A stretch of DNA of 64,000 nt from Candidatus Saccharibacteria bacterium oral taxon 488 (GCA_010202645.1 CP047920.1:784785-848784), one strand, 5' to 3'; positions 55,255 through 63,796 are shown, counted from the stretch's first letter. Numbers and translations: made by a program. Notes: a model not told the origin generated them from the letters alone.

Positions 55255-55844
55255 CGTAACCCCTCCTTGCGGAACGACGGCCCATTTGTAGATTCTCCAA
55301 CATATGCACTCGATGAGTAAGTAACTTTAATTGACATGTCAGTGCCCGATGGTAATTCTGACAGTGGAATCTCGGCCATCCGACAATTCGTCGAGCTCGG
55401 ACCAGCGTATGCGCCAGTTTGGCGCGAAACTTGACCACCAGACCAGTAGACCGTGAAGGTACAGCTGCCACCATTTTCGACAATAGCGTTAACGCCGCCA
55501 TCAATCTGTAGATGCTGGCGATCACCACTCAGACCGTAACCACTTACGATTGGCGTCACTGCTCGTTTTGAGCCGCGTTGCTCACCAGGACCAGCTGGCT
55601 TATCGGAGCTGCGGCCATCACGTTCTTCTGGCTTCGTCTTACTGTCGTCAACTTTCTTATTACCGTCTTTGTTGCTGTTATTTTCCTTTGCTCGGGACGA
55701 ATTAGCATCATCCTTGGCCCGCTCTGTTTGTTGTGGCCGCGTTATCGCATAAACAACCGCCGCAATGGCAATCACGATGACCGCACTTACTAAACTAATT
55801 ATTACAATCTTGGTCCTCTTTGGCGATGTTTGTTTAACTCGCAT
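55251..55844 (-). CDS. Membrane-anchored or secreted protein with a Lys/Asp-rich linker
   Basis: A 197-aa protein: short basic N-terminus, one hydrophobic helix (about residues 12-34), a highly charged, disordered linker (about 36-95), and a C-terminal folded domain (about 96-197) with a pair of cysteines (GGSCTFTVYWSGG and SSTNCRMAEIPL) likely forming a disulfide. I recognise no family. It is translated just before the 887-aa secreted protein (4-base overlap), so the two may act together at the cell surface. SD-like AGGGGAAA lies 10 bases before the ATG. Confidence 0.75.
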   Translation of the reverse strand: MRVKQTSPKRTKIVIISLVSAVIVIAIAAVVYAITRPQQTERAKDDANSSRAKENNSNKDGNKKVDDSKTKPEERDGRSSDKPAGPGEQRGSKRAVTPIVSGYGLSGDRQHLQIDGGVNAIVENGGSCTFTVYWSGGQVSRQTGAYAGPSSTNCRMAEIPLSELPSGTDMSIKVTYSSSAYVGESTNGPSFRKEGLR

Positions 55845-55927
55845 AGTGTTGTTTCCCCTGTTTTATCCTATCAGCTTAAGCATAACAGTTAATCGTTGGG
55901 TTTTCAATATTTTGCCAATAAAGATGC

Positions 55928-55933
55928 TATAAT
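55928..55933 (+). promoter_or_regulatory. Extended -10 element 7 bases before the 55941 start
   Basis: TGCTATAAT (extended -10), seven bases, ATG. It supports the internal ATG at 55941 over the upstream frame start. Confidence 0.6.
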
Positions 55934-55940
55934 ATCCCGT

Positions 55941-56945
55941 ATGAGTGCACAGAAATCCCAAATCAAAACGCCGTTGGTGTCAATTATTACCGCTACCTAT
56001 AACGATGAAACATATATTGAATCGTCAATTCGCTCCGTATTATCGCAAGATTTTACCGATTTTGAGTACCTCATTATTAATGATGGCTCAACCGATAATA
56101 CAAAAAAAATTGTTCAGCGCCTCCAAAAGGAAGATAGCCGCATTCGCCTCATTAATCAAAAAAACAGTGGCCTCGTGGCTTCACTCAACCGCGGCATTAC
56201 CGAAGCGCGTGGCACCTACATTGCTCGCATTGATGGCGACGATGAGTGGCTACCACACAAGCTCAGGACTCAAGTCACTATGTTAGAGAAAAACAAAAAC
56301 CTGGTTCTGGTTGGTGGTGGCGCAGAGATTATGAACCAAGACAGCGTACCAACTGGTTTTATTTTTAACGTTGCCCGTAATGAGGATATTCGACTCGGTC
56401 TTTGCATTTTTAATCAATTTTGTCATTCGTCAGTGGTTTATCGCCGCCAAGTAGCACTTGACGCTGGCCTTTACCCTGACACCTGTCCGGCTGAGGATTA
56501 TGACCTGTTTAGTAAATTTGCCGAACACGGTGAACTTGCTAACGTACCTTACCCCGTTTTTCGCTATCGCATTAGTGACGGCAGTATCTCGGCTAAACGC
56601 CGCGATGAGCAAAATCGTCTCGCTAAAAAGTTTTCACTTCGCAACTGGGATGTTGTTCAACCGACGGTTACTAGCCGTGCCGACATTAAACGCGCCTTCG
56701 CTTATTATCTCAAAAATCCAATTAACCATGATTTTGGAATTAGCCACAAGCACGCCTACACGTTTGTACTAATGCGCATTGGTTATCATATGCTTCAAAA
56801 GGGACAGGTTGGTAAGGGGCTCCGTCAGCTTTGGAACGTGGCATCAACCGGGCGCACTGCCGCCAAGATCGTTGTTAAGTGGGGACTTGATATCATTAAG
56901 ATTAAGCTTCGACCATCACGTCGAAAAACAAAAACAGCAGCTTAG
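55941..56945 (+). CDS. Glycosyltransferase family 2 protein
   Basis: A 334-aa GT-A enzyme. PLVSIITATYNDETYIESSI starts the fold, LIINDGSTDNT and YIARIDGDDEWLPHKL carry the donor and metal aspartates (D-G-D-D), and CPAEDYDLFSKFA holds the acceptor-site ED. About 80 C-terminal residues are basic, suggesting membrane contact. The frame opens 15 codons earlier, but the ATG at 55941 has -10 TATAAT 7 bases upstream and begins the conserved part. It is convergent with the Wzt gene. Confidence 0.88.
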   Translation: MSAQKSQIKTPLVSIITATYNDETYIESSIRSVLSQDFTDFEYLIINDGSTDNTKKIVQRLQKEDSRIRLINQKNSGLVASLNRGITEARGTYIARIDGDDEWLPHKLRTQVTMLEKNKNLVLVGGGAEIMNQDSVPTGFIFNVARNEDIRLGLCIFNQFCHSSVVYRRQVALDAGLYPDTCPAEDYDLFSKFAEHGELANVPYPVFRYRISDGSISAKRRDEQNRLAKKFSLRNWDVVQPTVTSRADIKRAFAYYLKNPINHDFGISHKHAYTFVLMRIGYHMLQKGQVGKGLRQLWNVASTGRTAAKIVVKWGLDIIKIKLRPSRRKTKTAA

Positions 56946-57003
56946 TAGTACGAAGACAGAAGACAGCCGATTTATCACCAAACTATTGGACGGCTATCCT
57001 TTT

Positions 57004-58185
57004 CTATCTGTGATTGTGGCGCCACTGCCGCGGAATCAATGTTAATCCCCCAAACGACTGCCCAACCACTGAAAAGTCTTTCGTGATAGTAAATTCCTCG
57101 GCACGATAAGCAACGTCATACTTTACTGACCCATCGTGATTGAGGAGGTTAACATCAACATAATACGACCCCGGGCCCAAGTTTGCCTCGATATCAAGTG
57201 TCAGTTTTTTGTCTTTCGGTAGCTCAGCGAAACCCTCACGATTAGTAATAAAATTTGATACCAAATCACTATCCTTGCGATACAAATCAACCATGATTGC
57301 TCGCGTCTTATCGTGATGCCAAGCGATATCAAACGAGATAGTCTCACCAACCTTAAAGCTACGCTGCTTTTTACCCGTCGCATCGCGGATCGTAATATCA
57401 ACATTTTCACCGGTGTATTGCCGATTCCTGTCAATACTTGCATCAATCACTGCTTGATTGAGCCGACTATACTCGTCAGCCACCTGTACCGGGTCTCCCT
57501 CTTTGATAATTGTGCCGTCTTGGATTAGTACAGCACGATTACAAAACTTCTTGACCGTTTCCATATCGTGTGTCACCAGGACAACTGTCTGCCCGCTGGC
57601 TTTATACTGCTCAAATATGTCGATACACTTGCGCTGGAATGCCTCATCACCGACAGCCAACACTTCATCGAAAATCATAATATCGTTACGCGCCTTAATT
57701 GCTACTGAAAACGCCAATCGTACCTGCATACCCGACGAATAATTTTTTAACTTCTGGTCCATAAACGGTTCAAGTTCAGCAAAGGCAACGATCTCATCAT
57801 ACATCGCCTCCATCTCTTTGCGGGTGAACCCAAGTAGTGCTCCGTTCAAAAAAACATTATCTCGGCCAGACAGCTCCGGGTTGAAGCCAACACCCAGTTC
57901 AATAAATGGTGTCAGTTTACCATGTAGCTGAATACTACCGCTCGTCGGTTGATATACACCGGCGAGAATTTTAAGCATGGTACTTTTTCCTGAGCCGTTC
58001 CGACCAACAATCCCGAAAAAGTCACCCTGATCAATAGTAAAACTAACCCCATCCAACACCTTTTGGACGGTCTTTTTATTTCGTTTAATAATATTAACAA
58101 AGGCATGCTTGATGCTAGAATTTTTTGACTGCGGGAGAATAAACTCCTTACGCACGTCTTTAACTATAATAGCCGGCTTCGTCAT
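57004..58185 (-). CDS. wzt: Wzt-like ABC transporter ATPase with carbohydrate-binding C-terminus
   Basis: A 393-aa protein. The ATPase (about residues 1-245) has Walker A GRNGSGKST, signature YSSGMQVRL, Walker B IMIFDEVLAVGD and VTHDMETV. The C-terminal 130 residues form a beta-rich domain (SFKVGETISFDIAWHHDKTR) typical of Wzt_C, which in O9a-type systems recognises the capped end of the finished glycan before export. It follows the Wzm permease directly (one base after its stop). It therefore exports a complete, probably terminally modified polysaccharide. Confidence 0.9.
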   Translation of the reverse strand: MTKPAIIVKDVRKEFILPQSKNSSIKHAFVNIIKRNKKTVQKVLDGVSFTIDQGDFFGIVGRNGSGKSTMLKILAGVYQPTSGSIQLHGKLTPFIELGVGFNPELSGRDNVFLNGALLGFTRKEMEAMYDEIVAFAELEPFMDQKLKNYSSGMQVRLAFSVAIKARNDIMIFDEVLAVGDEAFQRKCIDIFEQYKASGQTVVLVTHDMETVKKFCNRAVLIQDGTIIKEGDPVQVADEYSRLNQAVIDASIDRNRQYTGENVDITIRDATGKKQRSFKVGETISFDIAWHHDKTRAIMVDLYRKDSDLVSNFITNREGFAELPKDKKLTLDIEANLGPGSYYVDVNLLNHDGSVKYDVAYRAEEFTITKDFSVVGQSFGGLTLIPRQWRHNHR

Positions 58186-58995
58186 CTAAATATCCTCCGC
58201 AAATGAACATTGCTTACGCTGGAAGTGCCACCAGCCCAATCCAAACAACCCAACAGTTATTATAATTGGAACAAACCATAATAACGGATTGTGAAATGTT
58301 TGCCAAATTGTCTGAGAGGCGGGGTTACTAGGCATCAGTGTATGCCTGGCGTCTTGAATAATTTGCGTAACAGGGTTCAAAAACGCGACTTTCTGGATGA
58401 CCGCAGGCATATAAATAATAGCAAAAATAATACCGCTGGCATAAAACCCAGCCTGCAATAAAATTTCCCAAATATATGCGATGTCACGAAATGTCACATA
58501 AAGCGCTGAGAGCAGGAGAGATAGGCCAATTGATAGCAAAAATAACTGGGCAATTATCGGAATTAGTAGCAACCACAACAAAGTTGGCATTAGACCACTT
58601 AGTAGCGCAAAAATTATCACCACAATCATCCCCAAGCCAAGGTTAATCAGCGCCGATACAGAGCTGGCAACTACTAAGAGGTGTCTTGGAATTGCTACTT
58701 TACGAATTAGTTGCCCATTTTCCACTACCGAACGAGTACCTACCATCGTTGCCTCAGAGAAAAAGTTCCATAGCACGACGCCAATTAATAACCAGACGCC
58801 AAAATATTCAATCCCTTTACTACCCTGTGGGAATGCATAGGTAAACAATACATACAAGATGCCGAATATGAACAGCGGCTTCAGAAGCGACCATACGTAT
58901 CCGAGGGCAGAATTTTGGTAGCGAACCTTAAAGTCTGTGCTAACCATTGCGCGCAAAATTGCCCGATTTTTTTCATTACCAAAGAGATGTTTCAC
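58186..58995 (-). CDS. wzm: Wzm-like polysaccharide ABC exporter permease
   Basis: A 269-aa inner-membrane protein with six membrane helices (about residues 34-56, 64-85, 115-140, 145-170, 178-200 and 232-252). YQNSALGYVWSLLKPLFIF is the conserved amphipathic entry of ABC2 O-antigen/teichoic acid permeases. The start is GTG at 58995, 6 bases after TATAAT, with no SD. It pairs with the Wzt protein encoded immediately downstream. Confidence 0.9.
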   Translation of the reverse strand: MKHLFGNEKNRAILRAMVSTDFKVRYQNSALGYVWSLLKPLFIFGILYVLFTYAFPQGSKGIEYFGVWLLIGVVLWNFFSEATMVGTRSVVENGQLIRKVAIPRHLLVVASSVSALINLGLGMIVVIIFALLSGLMPTLLWLLLIPIIAQLFLLSIGLSLLLSALYVTFRDIAYIWEILLQAGFYASGIIFAIIYMPAVIQKVAFLNPVTQIIQDARHTLMPSNPASQTIWQTFHNPLLWFVPIIITVGLFGLGWWHFQRKQCSFAEDI

Positions 58996-59001
58996 TCCCT
59001 G

Positions 59002-59034
59002 ATTATACCAAATTACACCAAAAAGATATATACT
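59002..59034. promoter_or_regulatory. Divergent -10 elements for wzm and the 59041 glycosyltransferase
   Basis: Leftward TATAAT (59007-59002), six bases, GTG of wzm; rightward TATACT (59029-59034), six bases, ATG at 59041. Both transcripts are predicted leaderless. Confidence 0.6.
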
Positions 59035-59040
59035 TGTAAA

Positions 59041-60186
59041 ATGAATCGGTTACGAGTTGTTATCGTACGAAATGCCGCACCTCATGATTTTGGTGGTGGC
59101 GAGCGATTTCCAGTGTTCTTAGCTCAGGAGCTACGAGAGCTGGGCCATTTGCCGGTTATTTTTAGTCACCACATGACACTCTGTGACTACGCTAAGCACG
59201 AACGGTTGACTTATCACCGCTCTTGGTGGTGGTCTCAACAAAACTGGAGCGGCTGGCGAGTTGTATTAACACCACTATATATACTCTGGCAGCTGCTACT
59301 CACTTTGTATTATATTATCCAATTTCATCGCTACAAAGCTGACGTTGTTCACCTGCAGAGTAAGGATGATTTTATTGCTGGGTCAATTGCTGGTAAGCTT
59401 ATCGGTGCCCATGTTATCTGGACTGATCACGCCGACCTCAAACATGTCTGGAAGCAGCTCGGCGTATGGTATAAAAACCCGACTGGTAAGCTGGTTGCTT
59501 GGGCGGCACGCTCTGCCGACGCAATTACCCTCGTTAGCCAGAGTGAATGCCGTCTCGTTTCTGATAATCTGCCGTCAACCTCACCAATTCATCGTAAATT
59601 AACCGTTATCTATAATGGTGTCAACGACCAGAAACCAACACACACACCCATCAAAAGCCGCCCGTTCACGTTCTGTATCGCCGGCCGCCTGGTTGTTGAT
59701 AAGGGAGTTAGCGAAGCGATCGCTGCATTCAAACGACTTCACGCTACACATCACGACACGCGCCTCATTCTGATCGGTGACGGACCAGATCGTTCACGGT
59801 TTGAGAAACAAGCCAAAGGGTTACCGGTCACCTTTCGTGGCCACCAAACAGACCCCCTCCCTGAAGTTGTCACCGCTGACGTATATCTTCATCCAACATA
59901 CCACGAGGGGTTTAGTGTTTCACTCGTTGAGGCCAGTATGCTCCAGCTACCAATTATCGCCACTGACGTTGGCGGCAATCCAGAAATTATTCATCATAAC
60001 AAGACTGGCCTCCTCGTCCCCGCAAAAGATTCGACAGCACTGCATCGCGCCATGGAGCAGCTATATTCTAACCCCAAGCTTCGCGTACGTCTAGCCGCCG
60101 CCGCTCGCCGTCAATATCTTGCCTCATTTGTTTTTCACATCATCGTTAAAACACAGTTTATTCCTTTGTATGAAAACGGGTTATAA
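59041..60186 (+). CDS. Glycosyltransferase family 4 protein
   Basis: A 381-aa GT-B enzyme: MNRLRVVIVRNAAPHDFGGG, a hydrophobic stretch near residues 82-100 (LTPLYILWQLLLTLYYII) that may tether it, ADVVHLQSKDDF, then CIAGRLVVDKGVSEAIAAF and YHEGFSVSLVEASMLQLPII with the E-x7-E motif. The frame extends far upstream over the divergent wzm gene, but the ATG at 59041 has a -10 6 bases before it and begins the fold. The next glycosyltransferase follows 8 bases after its stop. Confidence 0.9.
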   Translation: MNRLRVVIVRNAAPHDFGGGERFPVFLAQELRELGHLPVIFSHHMTLCDYAKHERLTYHRSWWWSQQNWSGWRVVLTPLYILWQLLLTLYYIIQFHRYKADVVHLQSKDDFIAGSIAGKLIGAHVIWTDHADLKHVWKQLGVWYKNPTGKLVAWAARSADAITLVSQSECRLVSDNLPSTSPIHRKLTVIYNGVNDQKPTHTPIKSRPFTFCIAGRLVVDKGVSEAIAAFKRLHATHHDTRLILIGDGPDRSRFEKQAKGLPVTFRGHQTDPLPEVVTADVYLHPTYHEGFSVSLVEASMLQLPIIATDVGGNPEIIHHNKTGLLVPAKDSTALHRAMEQLYSNPKLRVRLAAAARRQYLASFVFHIIVKTQFIPLYENGL

Positions 60187-60187
60187 T
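60182..60187 (+). promoter_or_regulatory. -10 element 6 bases before the 60194 start
   Basis: TATAAT overlapping the stop of the previous gene, ATACCT, ATG. Confidence 0.6.
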
Positions 60188-60193
60188 ATACCT

Positions 60194-61351
60194 ATGAAGA
60201 TTCGTATTGAAACCGCTGCCCTCACCGCTCCCAATATATCCGGGGTTGGTCATTACACCCGTATGTTAACCAATAGTTTAGCCCTTTATTCACCGCCAGG
60301 AACTGAAGTTTCAGCGTTTTATTTTAATTTTTTGAGCAAGCATCGGGATCCTATTCTAAACAACTCAATCAAGCATGAAAAACACACGCTCATACCTCAG
60401 CGACTATTCGCCAAGCTCCAGAGTTACGGTCTACCGCTACCATACGACCTCTTGTCATCGCCTGTCGACGTTGCTATTTTTCCAAATTTTGATCGCTGGA
60501 CAACCAGTAAAGCAACTATCACTGCCGTCGTTATTCATGACCTCGGCTATCTCTATTTTCCTGAGACGATCGAACAGCGTAACCTAGCCCATTTACGCCG
60601 CCGCGTTGCTCATGCAGCCCGAACAGCAGACCTTATCATTACCGTCTCAGAGTCAGTCAAGGCGGAAATTATAACTGAATACGACGTGCCAGCTTCGAAA
60701 ATTATCGTCACGCCAATACCAGCTGACCCAATTTATTCTCAACCGGGTACAATCGACGTTGCCGCCAAATATAACTTACCAACCAAGCGGTATATCTTTT
60801 CAATCGGCAATCTCGAACCGCGTAAAGATTTGCCGACGATGATCGCCGCCTTTCGTGCCCTGCCGGAAAAGGTCCGCAAGCAGTATTCATTAGTTTTAGC
60901 TGGCGGTAAGGGCTGGAAGACTGAAGCTACTGAGCGTGCCATTGCTAAAGCCCAGGCCGCGGGTGAACACGTCATTCGTCCAGGCTACATCCCCCAAGAA
61001 GACGTACCTGCATTTTATCAGCAAGCAGACCTTTTTTGCATGAGCTCCATTTACGAAGGATTCGGCATGCCGATTGTTGAGGCGCTGACTAGCGGTACGC
61101 CGGTTGTTGCCTCCGATATTCCTGTACTCCGCGAGGCTGGTGGAAATGCGGTTCTTTACGCTCAGCCTAAAAATCCCGACGACTTCATGAAAAAAATGCT
61201 CTCTATCATCGCTGACCCGCAAAAAGCACGCCTTGATATGAAAACTGCGGTTCAAGCTCATCTCAATACTATTTCCTGGCAGAATAATACCGATCGCCTC
61301 ATCGCTGCTTTCAAGGAGGCCATTGCCGCTAAAAAACATCGCACCAACTAG
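60194..61351 (+). CDS. Glycosyltransferase family 4 protein
   Basis: A 385-aa GT-B enzyme of the WbaZ/MtfB-like group. MKIRIETAALTAPNISGVGH opens, TAVVIHDLGYLYFPE and TADLIITVSESVKAEI lie in the middle, SIGNLEPRKDLPTMIAAF starts the donor domain and SIYEGFGMPIVEALTSGTPV carries the E-x7-E motif. The frame reaches 25 codons further upstream into the previous gene, but the ATG at 60194 is supported by a -10 and by the fold. Most relatives transfer mannose. Confidence 0.9.
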   Translation: MKIRIETAALTAPNISGVGHYTRMLTNSLALYSPPGTEVSAFYFNFLSKHRDPILNNSIKHEKHTLIPQRLFAKLQSYGLPLPYDLLSSPVDVAIFPNFDRWTTSKATITAVVIHDLGYLYFPETIEQRNLAHLRRRVAHAARTADLIITVSESVKAEIITEYDVPASKIIVTPIPADPIYSQPGTIDVAAKYNLPTKRYIFSIGNLEPRKDLPTMIAAFRALPEKVRKQYSLVLAGGKGWKTEATERAIAKAQAAGEHVIRPGYIPQEDVPAFYQQADLFCMSSIYEGFGMPIVEALTSGTPVVASDIPVLREAGGNAVLYAQPKNPDDFMKKMLSIIADPQKARLDMKTAVQAHLNTISWQNNTDRLIAAFKEAIAAKKHRTN

Positions 61352-61362
61352 GGTTTATGGGT

Positions 61363-61368
61363 TATACT
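61363..61368 (+). promoter_or_regulatory. -10 element 7 bases before the 61376 start
   Basis: TATACT, seven bases, ATG of the GtrA-like gene. Confidence 0.55.
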
Positions 61369-61375
61369 TATCATT

Positions 61376-61801
61376 ATGGCTCGTTTCAAACACTACATCA
61401 CCAACCATGCCACCAAACTTCGCTTCGTCCTCATCGGTACCATCAACACCGCCATTGATTTTGGTGTGTTGTTTATGCTGACTTGGTTTATCAGCACGCC
61501 GAAAGAATTAGCCAATATTATCTCGACAACCATCGCCTTTAGTTTCAGCTTTGTCGCCAATCGATCATTCACCTTTCGCTCACGCACCGGCAATGTTCGT
61601 CGCCAGCTACTCCTCTTTACCCTCGTCACCCTGTTTGGTCTCTGGGTAATTCAGACTATCATTATTGCGCTACTCGCGCCAATTTTCATTAGCTTTAATT
61701 TCAGTCAGCCAGTAGCACTGTTTATTAGCAAGCTCATCGCCACCGTCGCCAGCCTCATCTGGAACTACCTGCTCTATACCAACGTTGTCTTCAAAGATTA
61801 A
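61376..61801 (+). CDS. GtrA family membrane protein (lipid-linked sugar flippase)
   Basis: A 141-aa protein with four transmembrane helices (about residues 14-36, 43-62, 80-102 and 112-134). RFVLIGTINTAIDFGVLFML and FVANRSFTFRS are the two GtrA signatures. GtrA proteins are thought to flip polyprenyl-phosphate sugars for glycan decoration, which suits the DPM1-like GT2 enzymes and GT-C-like membrane proteins elsewhere in the locus. Its stop overlaps the khpB stop from the opposite strand (TTAA), marking the border of the locus. Confidence 0.88.
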   Translation: MARFKHYITNHATKLRFVLIGTINTAIDFGVLFMLTWFISTPKELANIISTTIAFSFSFVANRSFTFRSRTGNVRRQLLLFTLVTLFGLWVIQTIIIALLAPIFISFNFSQPVALFISKLIATVASLIWNYLLYTNVVFKD

Positions 61802-62259
61802 GAGCTCTTCTGCGAGATTACTAAGTGCCGTGCACGGCCCTCGCCCTCAGAGTGGGTCTCAATATCGCTATAGTCGCTCGCCACGTGATGCACCACCCAG
61901 CGATCGGCCGAATTTAGTTCAATAATTTTCGTCTCGCCCGTCCGCCGCACTTCTTCGATCCAGCCGCGCGCCTTGTCAGCAATCTTTTCGGCATGCTGCT
62001 TCTTATAATCAGCGATATCAACATTCACTCGCACCAGCGCCGCCTGACGGTTGCGCAAAATCGCTGACACCACCGTCTGTAGACTCCGTAACGTCTCAGC
62101 ATTCCGCCCAATCAGCAAACTATTACGTTCACTCGACGGCACAACAGCCTTGATAACATCGTCTTCAACACTAACATCGACATCCAGATTGAGATCAAAG
62201 AACGCCAAAAAGTCCTCTAGGTATTTCTTGACAAATTCAATGGTCGCGATTTGATCCAT
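61798..62259 (-). CDS. khpB: KhpB/Jag RNA-binding protein (KH and R3H domains)
   Basis: A 153-aa RNA-binding protein. A KH domain (about residues 35-90, GxxG loop LIGRNAETL) and an R3H domain (about 95-150, SADRWVVHHVASDYSDIETHS) are present. The N-terminal Jag domain of Firmicutes is reduced to about 30 residues. KhpB binds small RNAs and mRNAs and affects cell elongation in Gram-positives. It follows yidC by 9 bases with SD AAGGAGG, the common rpmH-rnpA-yidC-jag order near the origin. Confidence 0.93.
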   Translation of the reverse strand: MDQIATIEFVKKYLEDFLAFFDLNLDVDVSVEDDVIKAVVPSSERNSLLIGRNAETLRSLQTVVSAILRNRQAALVRVNVDIADYKKQHAEKIADKARGWIEEVRRTGETKIIELNSADRWVVHHVASDYSDIETHSEGEGRARHLVISQKSS

Positions 62260-62268
62260 ATATCCTCC

Positions 62269-63219
62269 TTAATCCTTCGCCTTTATCCGCGTAATGTTCG
62301 CCTCAGTCGCTGTGGCCGCTCGTTGCGAAGCGGCTTTTGACTTTTTTGCTGATGCGGCAGACTTGCTCGTAGATTTTGGCGAACGCTTTTCGCCGGCAAT
62401 TTGCTGCATTTCTGTCCCATCTTGCTTGAGAATAATAGCGTTTTGAATGTAGGCGGCAATGTTTGAGGTTGCCATATAGAGCGCCAGCGCCCCTGGCAAA
62501 CTGATCATAATAAGGAACATAAACACTGGCATAACCTTCATCATTTTGCGCGTGACAATGGCATTAACCTCAGTTTGGTCAGCATTTTTGCCTTCACCGG
62601 CCTCCATCAGCACATCACGTAGTCGCTTCTTGCTGTCAGAGCTTGGCGACATCTGCTTTGATAATAAATATTGCAAGACAGCCGCCACTAAGGCGAGGAC
62701 GAGCAGTCCAATTGATGCACCATTTGATGACAGCGCCTGCTTTGTCAGGTCCATCAATCCCAGGAAATTCTGGTTGAAATGATCCGGATGAGCGATCAAG
62801 TGCTTGACCGGCTCCCACTGCTCCATTACATCGTATGTGTACTTAGCGAGCTCTGAGCGCTGCAGTACGAATATCTGCACCACGCGGTAGATCGCGATCA
62901 GTACTGGCAGCTGGATAAGGAGTACTAGGATAGAGCTCATCGGCTTGATGTTATGCTTTTTATACACATCCATCATCGCCATCGCCCGCATATGTGGATT
63001 GCTCTTATATTTTTTGTTCAGCTTGGCAAGCTCGGGCTGTATCTTGCGCATCGCTTTAGCCTGGTGGAGTTGCTTCTTAACTAGTGGCCACAAGAGTAAC
63101 CGCACAATTATTGTAAATAGTACAACGCTAACTCCAAAATCGCCGCCCGGGATCAGCGCGTAAATCGCCATCAGCAAGTTAAAAATTGGCTGCACAATAA
63201 CCACATCAAACATATTCAT
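62269..63219 (-). CDS. yidC: YidC/Oxa1 membrane protein insertase
   Basis: A 316-aa insertase that places proteins in the inner membrane, alone or with Sec. Hydrophobic segments lie at about residues 5-24, 28-48, 95-115, 170-190 and 222-255. LLLWPLVKKQLHQAKAMRKIQPEL is the conserved coiled-coil entry. The basic, Ala/Ser-rich tail (about 270-316) probably contacts ribosomes. No large periplasmic domain is present, as in Gram-positive YidC. The first helix is short and lacks a lipobox. A -10 ends 6 bases before the ATG, while GAGGA between them would serve as SD in a read-through message from rnpA. Confidence 0.95.
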   Translation of the reverse strand: MNMFDVVIVQPIFNLLMAIYALIPGGDFGVSVVLFTIIVRLLLWPLVKKQLHQAKAMRKIQPELAKLNKKYKSNPHMRAMAMMDVYKKHNIKPMSSILVLLIQLPVLIAIYRVVQIFVLQRSELAKYTYDVMEQWEPVKHLIAHPDHFNQNFLGLMDLTKQALSSNGASIGLLVLALVAAVLQYLLSKQMSPSSDSKKRLRDVLMEAGEGKNADQTEVNAIVTRKMMKVMPVFMFLIMISLPGALALYMATSNIAAYIQNAIILKQDGTEMQQIAGEKRSPKSTSKSAASAKKSKAASQRAATATEANITRIKAKD

Positions 63220-63225
63220 GTCCTC

Positions 63226-63231
63226 ATTATA
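63226..63231 (-). promoter_or_regulatory. -10 element 6 bases before the yidC start
   Basis: Minus-strand TATAAT, GAGGAC, ATG. The six bases also make a Shine-Dalgarno for longer transcripts. Confidence 0.55.
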
Positions 63232-63243
63232 CCAGAGGTGGCG

Positions 63244-63591
63244 CTATTTATACAGCCCGGCTTGCGAAAAGAGTTGTTTTACTGCCGTTCTTAAATCGTC
63301 ATGCGGCATCAGTAGCACCTCCGGCGAAAACACCATAATGACAACATCAAACCCGCCCCGAATATGTGGCAATTCTAGTCGGATAATTTCGTAAATTCGG
63401 CGGCGGACACGATTGCGTTTGACGGCGGATTTAAGCACCTTTTTACTAATCACTACCGAAAACCGACCATGGCGGCGGCGTGGATTGGCAATATATTTCA
63501 TGGTGAGCTGCGACGAGCGAATTGCCTGCCCGCGCGCATAGACGTAGCGCAGGCTACCATGACCATGAAATCGGTTGACGTGACGTAACAT
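63244..63591 (-). CDS. rnpA: Ribonuclease P protein component
   Basis: A 115-aa basic protein that assists the RNase P RNA in 5' processing of pre-tRNA. FSVVISKKVLKSAVKRNRVR contains the RNR motif and its conserved arginines, and IYEIIRLELPHIRGGFDVVI completes the fold. Length matches the family (about 115-120). It sits between rpmH and yidC as in most bacteria. A TATACT -10 ends 6 bases before the ATG, so it can be transcribed leaderless. Confidence 0.95.
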   Translation of the reverse strand: MLRHVNRFHGHGSLRYVYARGQAIRSSQLTMKYIANPRRRHGRFSVVISKKVLKSAVKRNRVRRRIYEIIRLELPHIRGGFDVVIMVFSPEVLLMPHDDLRTAVKQLFSQAGLYK

Positions 63592-63597
63592 AGGTCC

Positions 63598-63603
63598 AGT
63601 ATA
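63598..63603 (-). promoter_or_regulatory. -10 element 6 bases before the rnpA start
   Basis: Minus-strand TATACT, GGACCT, ATG, placed directly behind the rpmH terminator. Confidence 0.6.
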
Positions 63604-63610
63604 GCAAAAT

Positions 63611-63633
63611 CCCGCCCTGTTAGGCGAGGCGGG
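63611..63633 (-). terminator. Rho-independent terminator of rpmH
   Basis: CCCGCC and GGCGGG form a GC-rich stem. On the minus strand it is followed by ATTTTGC. It separates rpmH from rnpA, which has its own -10 just after. Confidence 0.8.
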
Positions 63634-63642
63634 AGTTTACAT

Positions 63643-63780
63643 TTAGATAGCGATTTTGGCGCGACCCTTGAGGCGACGGCGCTTCAGAACAGCGCGACCA
63701 GCCTTGGTCGAAACACGAGCTCGAAAACCGTGCGTCTTGGCGCGATGTCGCTTGTGTGGTTGAAATGTTCGCTTTGGCAT
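63643..63780 (-). CDS. rpmH: 50S ribosomal protein L34
   Basis: A 45-aa, very basic protein. [19 protein letters not shown], then [19 protein letters not shown], is L34 at its normal length of 44-46 residues. It is a large-subunit protein bound to 23S rRNA. The TAA lies at 63645-63643. A TACACT -10 (63796-63791) ends 10 bases before the ATG, leaving a leader of only a few bases and no SD. Confidence 0.97.
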   Translation of the reverse strand: MPKRTFQPHKRHRAKTHGFRARVSTKAGRAVLKRRRLKGRAKIAI

Positions 63781-63790
63781 ATCGTCATTT

Positions 63791-63796
63791 AGTGTA
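63791..63796 (-). promoter_or_regulatory. -10 element of rpmH
   Basis: Minus-strand TACACT, ten bases, ATG. The predicted leader is three to four bases. Confidence 0.5.

Noticed and set aside
56946..57003. Terminator between the convergent GT2 and wzt genes
   Set aside because: Only a 5-bp AGCCG/CGGCT stem with a long loop is present, too weak to call.
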